Assembly: GCA_016840125.1 (NCBI GenBank)
Contig: JAEOSY010000224.1
Location: 1 to 9,568, forward strand
DNA from: Candidatus Helarchaeota archaeon
GTDB taxonomy: Archaea > Asgardarchaeota > Lokiarchaeia > Helarchaeales > HEL-GB-A
Direction: 5' to 3'
DNA: 9,568 nt
A program made the translations under genes and the position numbers. Position 1 is the stretch's first letter; each line of letters opens with the position of its first letter. Below the pieces are notes generated by a model. That model was given only the letters and a program-made list of their open reading frames with translations, did no database searches and was not told where the DNA came from. This document shows, piece by piece, positions 1 to 5,348 of this stretch.

Positions 1-212
1 AGAATACGAATTTAAAAATATAATAAACCGATAAAAATCTTTTTGGGAATGTAATTCATTTTATAGTATTTTTTTGGTGGATACACTGTTTCTATTCCGA
101 AGAGAACACAATTATGAAAATCTAGCAGGAAGGATTGATGGGACATTTTTCTTCTTTCACACCCTTTTCAAAACATAGTGAGTGTTATCTAAAAAAAGGG
201 GGGGAATTGAGT
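1..212. other. Intergenic tail left of the secreted-protein gene
   Basis: I see no open frame of useful length here on either strand. At 80-86 is a GATACAC half-site of the operator found elsewhere in the window. On the minus strand it reads AGTGTATCCAC and is followed by a TATA-like CTATAAAAT at about 62-70, so it may belong to the promoter of a minus-strand gene beyond the left edge. The second half of the palindrome is missing, so this is weak. The run just after the gene at 213 is listed as its terminator. Confidence 0.4.
191..204 (-). terminator. C7-T7 terminator tract after the secreted-protein gene
   Basis: Read on the minus strand, the stop codon at 215-213 is followed within 8 bases by seven C and then seven T. 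Archaeal RNA polymerase commonly terminates at such oligo-T tracts without needing a stem, so this probably ends the mRNA of the gene at 213-1151. No strong hairpin accompanies it. Confidence 0.6.
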
Positions 213-1151
213 TTAAGGGGTTGCTAACAGAGAGAGTATCGAATCCGTAGCGTCTCCAAATTCCTCTTGGAGGCTGGGGTCTACGACCCATGGATTTTTG
301 AAAATTCCATTTCCGAAGGGATTACCTTCTTCGTCTACTTTGAGTCCCGTGAGTTTCGGTTTAATATCGTGTAGGATTTTATCGTAACACTGATTATATT
401 CCTCATTTTGGCAGAGTACAATGCACTCGTCAATTTTTTCGATCATTGCGTTCTTCCGGTTCTCGGCGGGATTCCTCCAAGCACTATCAGTACTGTCTAA
501 CATCGTCTGCTTCAGGATTTCAAGTTCGTGACAAGGGCCCTCCTTGTAATCGGGGATCCCATTTCCATCATAATCTACGCTGACGATTATGACATCCCAA
601 GCGGAAACCGCAGGGTAGAGATTGTTGTAACCTGACCAAGTATCTATTGAGAATTCATTATCACCATCGACCCAATCGACAGTCCCATCTAGATTTAAAT
701 CAGGGGAAAAGGAAAAACTATACCAGCTATATTCAGACCCGTTAATTGTTGCCCAATAAGCATTTTGAACTTCCCACGCATGTACAAGAAGACCATTTAC
801 ACCTAAATAGGTGACGAGGTCGTAATCATATATTCTAGTTTGGACAATCTTAGCTTTGAATTCCACAATGATTTTACTCTCATTTGCCAAGCTCTGATCG
901 AAATTGATCGTAAACGGATTGTACCGTGTATATAACGCACCGCAACTGACGTCGACACAATTGTCGTCTTCTGTTCCAATTATTGAGTATATGCCTTTGT
1001 TTTCAATTAACCATGGATTACTTAGTTCTTCGATTCCATCAGACCTTTGAACTCCAGAAGGCGCTTGAGTTGATACAAGTGAACCTAAAGTTCCAAAACT
1101 TAGCCCTAGAATTCCAAGAACGAGAATCATTACTACTATTTTTTTGTTCAT
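213..1151 (-). CDS. Secreted EF-hand-like/FIMAH-like domain protein
   Basis: This 312-residue protein begins with a classic signal sequence: lysines at 3-4, then a hydrophobic stretch to about residue 26 and a small-residue region. It is probably exported or anchored by an N-terminal helix; no C-terminal membrane segment is visible. Residues 40-190 look like a beta-rich domain. Residues 151-162 (D, N, D, D, D at loop positions 1, 3, 5, 9, 12) match a dockerin/EF-hand calcium loop, and 193-204 form a second, thrombospondin-3-like loop ending in E204. Residues about 222-270 (AWRNP, then a helical pair with cysteines) resemble the FIMAH domain of archaeal secreted proteins. A short phrase NPW(L/V) occurs near both ends (46-49, 286-289). 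The gene is monocistronic, with a TATA box, an AAGGGGA site 8 bases before ATG, and the palindromic operator upstream. No enzymatic function is apparent; a calcium-stabilised surface or binding role is inference. Confidence 0.9.
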   Translation of the reverse strand: MNKKIVVMILVLGILGLSFGTLGSLVSTQAPSGVQRSDGIEELSNPWLIENKGIYSIIGTEDDNCVDVSCGALYTRYNPFTINFDQSLANESKIIVEFKAKIVQTRIYDYDLVTYLGVNGLLVHAWEVQNAYWATINGSEYSWYSFSFSPDLNLDGTVDWVDGDNEFSIDTWSGYNNLYPAVSAWDVIIVSVDYDGNGIPDYKEGPCHELEILKQTMLDSTDSAWRNPAENRKNAMIEKIDECIVLCQNEEYNQCYDKILHDIKPKLTGLKVDEEGNPFGNGIFKNPWVVDPSLQEEFGDATDSILSLLATP

Positions 1152-1183
1152 TTTGATTCCCCTTAATTTTATAAATTAACTAT

Positions 1184-1192
1184 TATTTAAAA
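1184..1192 (-). promoter_or_regulatory. TATA box of the secreted-protein gene
   Basis: The minus strand reads TTTTAAATA, containing an exact match to the archaeal TATA consensus TTTAWATA. Transcription starting about 25 bases downstream, near 1161, would give a very short leader before ATG at 1151. The palindromic operator ends 4 bases upstream of the box, over the position where the B-recognition element would lie. Confidence 0.6.
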
Positions 1193-1195
1193 TTA

Positions 1196-1212
1196 ATGTA
1201 TCAGTGATACAT
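1196..1212. promoter_or_regulatory. Palindromic operator upstream of the secreted-protein gene
   Basis: The sequence is a perfect dyad: ATGTATC, three bases, GATACAT (eight paired bases if the A and T flanking the central G are counted). It is the size expected for a homodimeric helix-turn-helix regulator. It abuts the TATA box, and the same 7-base arms occur at 4553-4569. Whether the regulator represses or activates cannot be read from this; the regulator gene is not in the window. Confidence 0.65.
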
Positions 1213-1375
1213 GAGAGAGGATTACATGATTGATCTGTATCGATATCCAACGACCGTGATCACATCTCAATTCGAACTAATCATCAAATTCTTCCCCCGT
1301 TTTATTTAACTGATCGTAATGTTTGAAAGTAGAGAACTTAATGATCTTTAAGATAAAAAAATAAACAGAGATAGC

Positions 1376-1447
1376 GGGTACTGCCCACAACACAGAGGAA
1401 AATAGAAAAGGGGGGAGGAAAAGGTTCAAAAAAAGGTGGGCAGTACC
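1376..1447. repeat. Inverted-repeat element, copy 1 (12-bp ends)
   Basis: Perfect 12-base inverted repeats, GGTACTGCCCAC at 1377-1388 and its complement at 1436-1447, enclose a purine-rich interior with G6-A-GG-A4-GG and GGTTCAAAA. Copy 2 at 4653-4736 has the same layout: GGTAC-Y-GC ends, AA-Y-ACA, an AGGAAA-rich stretch, GGGGAGGA and GGTTCAAAAA. A G-U pair (1376/1448) extends the stem only in plus-strand RNA, and a TTTAAGATA box at 1347-1355 is about 26 bases upstream of the first arm, so a plus-strand RNA is possible. On the minus strand the first arm is followed by a T7 tract (1434-1428), so it might instead help terminate the peptidase mRNA. No target-site duplication is visible. Confidence 0.6.
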
Positions 1448-1546
1448 TCTCGCGTTCTCAGGTTGAATTCCTCATCTACCCCTATACTTATGAATCTGAT
1501 ACTACATTTCCAGTCGGACGAATTTAACACTTTCTGATACACTACT

Positions 1547-1563
1547 CCCCAAAGGGGTTTTTT
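1547..1563 (+). terminator. Plus-strand terminator-like hairpin CCCC-AAA-GGGG-T6
   Basis: Four C, three A, four G and six T form a short GC stem followed directly by a T run on the plus strand. On the minus strand the T run would come before the stem as A's, so it is oriented for plus-strand transcripts. No plus-strand protein gene ends here; the only candidate upstream transcript is one containing the inverted-repeat element at 1376-1447. Confidence 0.4.
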
Positions 1564-1634
1564 CTAAAAGTTCCCTAATTTTCTGATGAGTTGGTACACT
1601 TCTCACGAATATTGATTCCTAACGAATGCTAATG

Positions 1635-4055
1635 TTACAAGGAATGTTTAAGTGAAGACACGATTTTTTCTTCGGTTTTACGGAGCTTCTCTAATTCATC
1701 ACCTGTTGGATGGTCCTCATAAAAGGAATCTATTAATATGGGTTCGATGATCTCCATCATTGCCTCACGATTGTCTGTATCAAAATCCGGGAGACAATAT
1801 TGGCAACCGTTATATCCATGCTTGAGCGCCCGTTTGATATCCTTATAGGGAACTTTATGTTTATTTTTAATTTTTTCAACCCAGGAACAATCGTTTTTAT
1901 GGACTTCTCGTAAATTGCGGTTGGCAATAAAAGGATAATCTCCAACTGCGAGCATATAAGTAATTTCTCCCATTTTTAAATTATCAATGAGTTGGGCAAT
2001 TGAGAGCCCATAGTGGCCGTTATCAATATTTTCTGGAAGCTCAATTGTGATATTTGCCAGCGAATTCTCACCTTTTCTTAAAGTCAGGTCTTTAATCGCT
2101 GCCAGTTTTCCAGCATTAATTTTAAACTTACGAAGGCGTTGAGACTCGTAAATTAATTCTGCTTCTTCTAATGAGGTTGATTCTGCTAATCTGCTAGAAA
2201 TTTGAATCACGATATTAGTATTTTCAGGGAAGGTCTGGGCGTCAATTTCCAAATTCGATACTTTCTCTTCAGAAATCATGTTTTGAATGTAAAATTTGAA
2301 TTGGTTTGTTCCCCCATTTACCACATCCACAACGCTAAAGTTTTTCCACGCTGCATTGTTGTTATCGCTAATAAAGTGATAGAAGTCAGAGGTAGATTGT
2401 ATCATACTTGGATTGGGAGCGGGATCGTCACCGCTTTGGATTAAGGCAATAAAGCAATAATGCCCCGGAGAGGGTATTAAACTCTCAAGCCATATGAATG
2501 GTCCAACTACCAAAACATCATCTGACGCCATACTTGGGATCACAATCTGATCGATCAGATTCCATGCTGCGGGTGTTGGAAATGTAGATGGATGTGACCA
2601 ATATAGAGTTGCCGTACCAGATGTGGCTTGCGTCCCCCTATTCTGGATTCTCAGGTAAATGTAATTATCTTGCCCAAATTCGACTGGCTCTCCTAAATCA
2701 TCTCGATCCATGTTTGCCGTCGAAGCCAAGTCCTGAGGTGACGGGAGTTCGTCGTTGAAAATGATAACGTCCGGACTTCTATAATAGATTCCGCCAGTAA
2801 TGGGTTCTCTTCCATCGTCTCCTAAATTATCCCGTACGAAAAGATCATGATCAGGTAATCCTAAATAGATATATGCTCCAAATCCACCCGGATTTTCAGC
2901 TGATACGGGCGTATCATCTACATATTTTACGTCGTCGGCGTATGTAAAAGATTCTGCAGCGGAGATTTTCCCATCAGCATTAGTATCAACAATTTGCTCT
3001 AAAGCAGATCCATCTGGGTAATTCCCATTCATTGCTGCAATCCAATCATGGGCGAAAAAGTCAAAATCCGCCCAGCCCCACGAACTTTCGGTTTCAATAC
3101 ATGCGGCGGCAACGTGTGTCCTTTTAGCTGGGCTATTAGAAATGATGGGATCAAGGAAGCCCCCTGAAAAACATTGCTCCATCATGACGATCAATGCTCC
3201 AAATTGTGGGAGAGTACTTAATTGATCACCGAAATCAGACGCAGAATACAAATCGTAACCAACAGCGGAATAACAGACTAAATATGACTGCCCATTGTGG
3301 TATCCATGATTATTCATATGAATTAGCAAAAAATCAGCTTCTTCAAGTGTGGCTGCAATATCATCAAGCGCTGAAATAAGCGCTGCTCTTGTCCCCGCCC
3401 CAGTCACCTGTATTCTATATGCTGTATCATCTCCGGGCCAGTTGCCCAAAGGATATGATGCAATATTATTATAATTTAGAGTCCCATCATGATTTAGTAC
3501 TGTAATATTAACTGGGTCAAACTCATAAATATCTATGAGAGTCCGGTAAAGAAATTCTAAATCGTTAACATGCCGATTATCCGATTCTCCAGAAAATAAA
3601 ATGGCATACCGCGTTCCTGTTGCATTTCTTAAACTGTTTGTAATTCCTGGAATTGGTTCAATTCCAATTTTTCTTTCTTTTTTTATATCAGTCGGTTTTA
3701 TAGGAGTGTGAAACGCTTCAAATTTTTCTCGATCGTTGAAGAAAAAAGCAGGCGGGAAATTAGCATCCTTCGTTTCGTAGATCTTACCTGTTTCTGCATC
3801 ACAAAATATATGCTGACAGGAATGACCCCAGTTGGAATTAGGAACCATATCTTTTAGAACAAAAGCAGTCCCTTTTTCTAACCGTATTTTTTTATCAGGT
3901 AATACATCAATTTCTTTATTTACCTCAAAAGATTCGTCATACAAATATAAATTAACATCATCTGCTAATGCTTTTTTACCAAGAGCATTATATTTTTTTA
4001 TGCTATTTTTAACATTTTGTTTTATTTTCTTTTTAATCGCATTGGAAAGTTTCAT
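1635..4055 (-). CDS. Clan CD (C13/legumain-like) cysteine peptidase, multidomain
   Basis: An 806-residue cysteine endopeptidase of the caspase/legumain fold. In order: a lysine-rich amphipathic N-terminus (1-30); a small domain with P-x-x-NWGHS (75-79) and FPP (100-102), shared with the upstream protein; the peptidase core (about 147-410) with catalytic His250 in NNHGYHNG and Cys295 in EQCFSGGF, each after a hydrophobic strand as in clan CD; a canonical EF-hand loop at 357-368 (D, N, D, G, K, I, S, E); a CARDB-like beta-sandwich (about 428-575) with NRG, YWS and GHYC motifs; another beta-rich region; and a C-terminal cluster H719-C723-C751-C754 like Ada-type or nuclease-associated zinc modules. 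There is no signal peptide or membrane segment. The gene is second in an operon: its GGAGAT site overlaps the upstream stop codon, implying translational coupling. Fold assignment is firm; cleavage specificity, physiological role and zinc binding are unknown. Confidence 0.92.
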   Translation of the reverse strand: MKLSNAIKKKIKQNVKNSIKKYNALGKKALADDVNLYLYDESFEVNKEIDVLPDKKIRLEKGTAFVLKDMVPNSNWGHSCQHIFCDAETGKIYETKDANFPPAFFFNDREKFEAFHTPIKPTDIKKERKIGIEPIPGITNSLRNATGTRYAILFSGESDNRHVNDLEFLYRTLIDIYEFDPVNITVLNHDGTLNYNNIASYPLGNWPGDDTAYRIQVTGAGTRAALISALDDIAATLEEADFLLIHMNNHGYHNGQSYLVCYSAVGYDLYSASDFGDQLSTLPQFGALIVMMEQCFSGGFLDPIISNSPAKRTHVAAACIETESSWGWADFDFFAHDWIAAMNGNYPDGSALEQIVDTNADGKISAAESFTYADDVKYVDDTPVSAENPGGFGAYIYLGLPDHDLFVRDNLGDDGREPITGGIYYRSPDVIIFNDELPSPQDLASTANMDRDDLGEPVEFGQDNYIYLRIQNRGTQATSGTATLYWSHPSTFPTPAAWNLIDQIVIPSMASDDVLVVGPFIWLESLIPSPGHYCFIALIQSGDDPAPNPSMIQSTSDFYHFISDNNNAAWKNFSVVDVVNGGTNQFKFYIQNMISEEKVSNLEIDAQTFPENTNIVIQISSRLAESTSLEEAELIYESQRLRKFKINAGKLAAIKDLTLRKGENSLANITIELPENIDNGHYGLSIAQLIDNLKMGEITYMLAVGDYPFIANRNLREVHKNDCSWVEKIKNKHKVPYKDIKRALKHGYNGCQYCLPDFDTDNREAMMEIIEPILIDSFYEDHPTGDELEKLRKTEEKIVSSLKHSL

Positions 4056-4061
4056 TTCCTC

Positions 4062-4070
4062 TATCTCCTC
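4062..4070 (-). promoter_or_regulatory. Shine-Dalgarno of the peptidase gene, overlapping the upstream stop
   Basis: The minus strand reads GAGGAGATA, starting with the last base of the TAG stop of the upstream gene and ending 7 bases before the ATG at 4055. This makes coupled translation of the 123-residue protein and the peptidase likely and supports the chosen start. Confidence 0.65.
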
Positions 4071-4441
4071 TAACTTGTTTCATTAAAAACATTAAAATAT
4101 CGATCATGGGGCGGAGCTTTCCCATATCTTAAAATAACCCGATAACTCGGAGGATAATTTTTCAAATATGGTGGAAAAGTTGCTTTAATTACTTTTATAT
4201 CTTGCATATTATTATTCACTAAGAAATAAATTGCCGAATGCCCCCAATTAGCCTTAGGTTCAAGATCCACAAAGAGCATAACTCCATTGAAGGGCATTTC
4301 TATTTGCTTAGGTCCTAATTTGATCATCTTTCCCTTTTCTATAGGCTTTTCATCCCAATATATTATTGAACTCTGCCTTTCCTCACTTGATATGGTATTT
4401 AAGATAATTTCTACTAGCTCTTTTTTATTGAATTTACTCAT
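4070..4441 (-). CDS. Free-standing NWGHS-domain protein, partner of the peptidase
   Basis: A 123-residue soluble protein with no signal peptide and no recognised enzymatic motif. Residues 62-69 (P-x-x-NWGHS) and 86-91 (KATFPP) align with residues 72-79 and 96-102 of the downstream peptidase. The hydrophobic strand pattern before the motif is also shared (I-x-[LM]...[FL]-V-x-[DK]). The histidine-to-FPP spacing is 21 residues here and 22 there. It is therefore a stand-alone version of the N-terminal domain of the peptidase, whose gene starts 14 bases after its stop codon. The invariant W, G, H and S suggest a functional or structural site rather than a chance match. In other peptidase systems separate propeptide-like proteins act as inhibitors or chaperones; applying that here is inference. 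It could equally be a decoy, an adaptor or a remnant of a domain duplication. A weak purine-rich ribosome site precedes the ATG. Confidence 0.9.
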   Translation of the reverse strand: MSKFNKKELVEIILNTISSEERQSSIIYWDEKPIEKGKMIKLGPKQIEMPFNGVMLFVDLEPKANWGHSAIYFLVNNNMQDIKVIKATFPPYLKNYPPSYRVILRYGKAPPHDRYFNVFNETS

Positions 4442-4540
4442 TTCTACTCTATCTCAAATTAGTTTTTGCATTTCCCTCTCGAAAAAAATAGATTCAACTT
4501 GTTTAAAAAAGTGAATTATTTTCAATTCTTTTAGAACTTT

Positions 4541-4552
4541 TTATTAATAAAA
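4541..4552 (-). promoter_or_regulatory. TATA-like box of the NWGHS-protein/peptidase operon
   Basis: The minus strand reads TTTTATTAATAA directly after the palindromic operator. A start about 25 bases downstream would leave a leader of roughly 75 bases before ATG at 4441. The region is AT-rich, so the box is a candidate; its support is the same operator-TATA arrangement seen before the secreted-protein gene. Confidence 0.45.
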
Positions 4553-4569
4553 ATGTATCTATGATACAT
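4553..4569. promoter_or_regulatory. Palindromic operator upstream of the peptidase operon
   Basis: ATGTATC, three bases, GATACAT: arms identical to those at 1196-1212, with a different centre (TAT instead of AGT). It touches the TATA-like box, so a bound regulator should affect TBP/TFB recruitment. The identical arms in front of two different transcription units are the main evidence for coregulation. Confidence 0.65.
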
Positions 4570-4652
4570 CTATCGCAAAAAATGAAGCTTCTCAAATTTC
4601 TTACCTTATATTAGTAAAAAGTTGTTTTTTTTTAATGGTGAGTGCAATTATA

Positions 4653-4736
4653 GGAGGGTACCGCCCCAATACAAAAGGAAATATACGGGGAGGAGGGGGT
4701 TGGGGTTCAAAAACAGAGATTGAAGCGGTACCTTTC
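4653..4736. repeat. Inverted-repeat element, copy 2 (G-rich interior)
   Basis: GGTACCGC at 4657-4664 pairs with GCGGTACC at 4725-4732. Outside this, G4656-T4733, A4655-T4734, G4654-T4735 and G4653-C4736 extend the stem to 12 pairs using G-U pairs that exist only in plus-strand RNA. The interior shares AAYACA, AGGAAA, GGGGAGGA and GGTTCAAAAA with copy 1 at 1376-1447. At the sixth stem position copy 1 has T-A and copy 2 has C-G, a compensatory change. The G runs (G4, G2, G5, G4 within 4687-4705) could form a two-tier quadruplex. Both copies lie about 210-225 bases upstream of the next minus-strand start codon. The function is unknown: structured RNA, regulatory leader or small non-autonomous mobile element. 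Confidence 0.6.
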
Positions 4737-4853
4737 CCCTACTAAACATGGTTAAAGGGTTAATCTTCAAAATTTAATGCTTCCTCTCCTTTTTTGCGAG
4801 TTTTTCTACAAATTTCAATATTATTTATCTAATATATAAGACTTTTCTTTTTT

Positions 4854-4868
4854 TGTAATGTGGATACA
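4854..4868. promoter_or_regulatory. Secondary dyad TGTA-N7-TACA
   Basis: TGTAATGTGGATACA keeps the outer core of the operator, TGTA-N7-TACA, with one full GATACAT half. A TATA-like CTTATATATT lies 13 bases further on the minus strand. No protein gene starts shortly downstream, so it may be a distal site for the peptidase operon or belong to an untranslated transcript. Confidence 0.35.
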
Positions 4869-4951
4869 TTTCTTCTTGTTGTTGAATTGGAGTTTGCCGC
4901 TAAATTCAGGACTCAAACGCTGAAGGTTGATTGAAGAGTTTTATCTCGCTT

Positions 4952-4969
4952 TTGAAAATTTTCTTTCAA
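4952..4969 (-). terminator. Weak AT-rich hairpin after the IPT/TIG-like gene
   Basis: TTGAAA and TTTCAA arms of six bases around a six-base loop begin 8 bases past the TAG stop of the small gene. The stem is AT-only apart from one pair and is not followed by a clear minus-strand T run, so termination here is only possible. Confidence 0.25.
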
Positions 4970-4976
4970 CGTACTC

Positions 4977-5336
4977 CTAAATCCGTACAATTTTTTTCGG
5001 ATTTATGGGTGTTGGATGCCTTGCATGATCATCTCCAAGGATCACATCTATAAATGATCCCTTTTCTGGTTCTTTTAATAAGACTCCTTCAATTGCCCGC
5101 TCATTAGGTGCAATTCGTAAATATCTCACTAAAACATCTCCGACATAGGCTATTAAAGGATCTGCAACAAATCTGAAATTTCGTCCGAAAATTTTTATTG
5201 CAATTGCCTTACGTGCCTTTTGACCTTTAACCGGTGGAAGAATTACTTCTTTTAGTTCATAATTTGCGATGTGGATCTTGTCGCAATCGTGATTCAATTT
5301 CGGATCTATTGGGTGCGTCACTCTTATCTTAGGCAT
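4977..5336 (-). CDS. Small IPT/TIG-like beta-domain protein
   Basis: A 119-residue protein without signal peptide, membrane segment or catalytic motif. Residues about 47-119 alternate hydrophobic strands with glycine turns: I-K-I-F-G-R-N-F, then P-L-I-A-Y-V-G-D, then the I-x-G-V-L-L strand and a closing I-D-V-I-L strand. This pattern resembles IPT/TIG immunoglobulin-like domains, which usually mediate binding. The first 35 residues (with HDCDK) are not recognised. It starts 12 bases after the stop codon of the large hydrolase, with GGAGATGA about 7 bases before ATG, so the two are cotranscribed. The hydrolase itself contains an IHGRNF stretch at 256-261 resembling the IFGRNF here, so the two proteins may carry related beta modules. 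A structural or binding partner of the hydrolase is the likely role, but this is inference. Confidence 0.85.
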   Translation of the reverse strand: MPKIRVTHPIDPKLNHDCDKIHIANYELKEVILPPVKGQKARKAIAIKIFGRNFRFVADPLIAYVGDVLVRYLRIAPNERAIEGVLLKEPEKGSFIDVILGDDHARHPTPINPKKIVRI

Positions 5337-5348
5337 TTAATCATCTCC

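Larger units (their letters stand above)
1152..1634. other. 483-base intergenic region with operator, repeat element and hairpin
   Basis: No convincing gene lies here. From left to right it contains the promoter and operator of the secreted-protein gene (1184-1212), a GC-poor spacer, the inverted-repeat element copy 1 (1376-1447), a lone GATACAC half-site (1536-1542), and a plus-strand CCCC-AAA-GGGG-T6 hairpin (1547-1563). The size of the gap and its two plus-strand-oriented structures suggest it may encode an untranslated RNA. Confidence 0.5.
4442..4976. other. 535-base intergenic region with operators and repeat element
   Basis: No protein gene is supported here. It contains the promoter and operator for the NWGHS-protein/peptidase operon (4541-4569), the second inverted-repeat element (4653-4736), a second dyad (4854-4868) with a minus-strand TATA-like stretch CTTATATATT at 4831-4840, and a weak hairpin close behind the small IPT/TIG-like gene (4952-4969). 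The second dyad plus TATA could drive a minus-strand transcript running through the repeat element. Confidence 0.5.

Noticed and set aside
1377..1447. tRNA-like gene: about 71 bases, complementary ends and GGTTCAAAA near the 3' end
   Set aside because: The GGTTCAA is not flanked by complementary bases for a T-stem, and there is no D-arm, anticodon arm or NCCA-compatible 3' end; the stem is 12 continuous pairs.
2202..2444. Plus-strand open frame of 80 codons inside the peptidase gene
   Set aside because: It lies fully within a well-supported coding region in antisense, shows no recognisable domain and has no ribosome site; it is a shadow frame. The same applies to other antisense frames in the peptidase and hydrolase genes.
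3950..4055. Signal peptide on the peptidase
   Set aside because: The first 30 residues are lysine-rich and amphipathic, with no continuous hydrophobic core.
4287..4514. Plus-strand open frame of 75 codons across the start of the NWGHS-protein gene
   Set aside because: It is antisense to a gene with clear homology to the peptidase domain; the predicted product is low-complexity and hydrophobic, as expected from antisense of charged sequence.
1377..4732. Mobile element with terminal inverted repeats
   Set aside because: I see no target-site duplication beside either copy and no transposase. The region between the two copies contains an ordinary operon rather than element-like content. It is kept only as an alternative for the repeat family.
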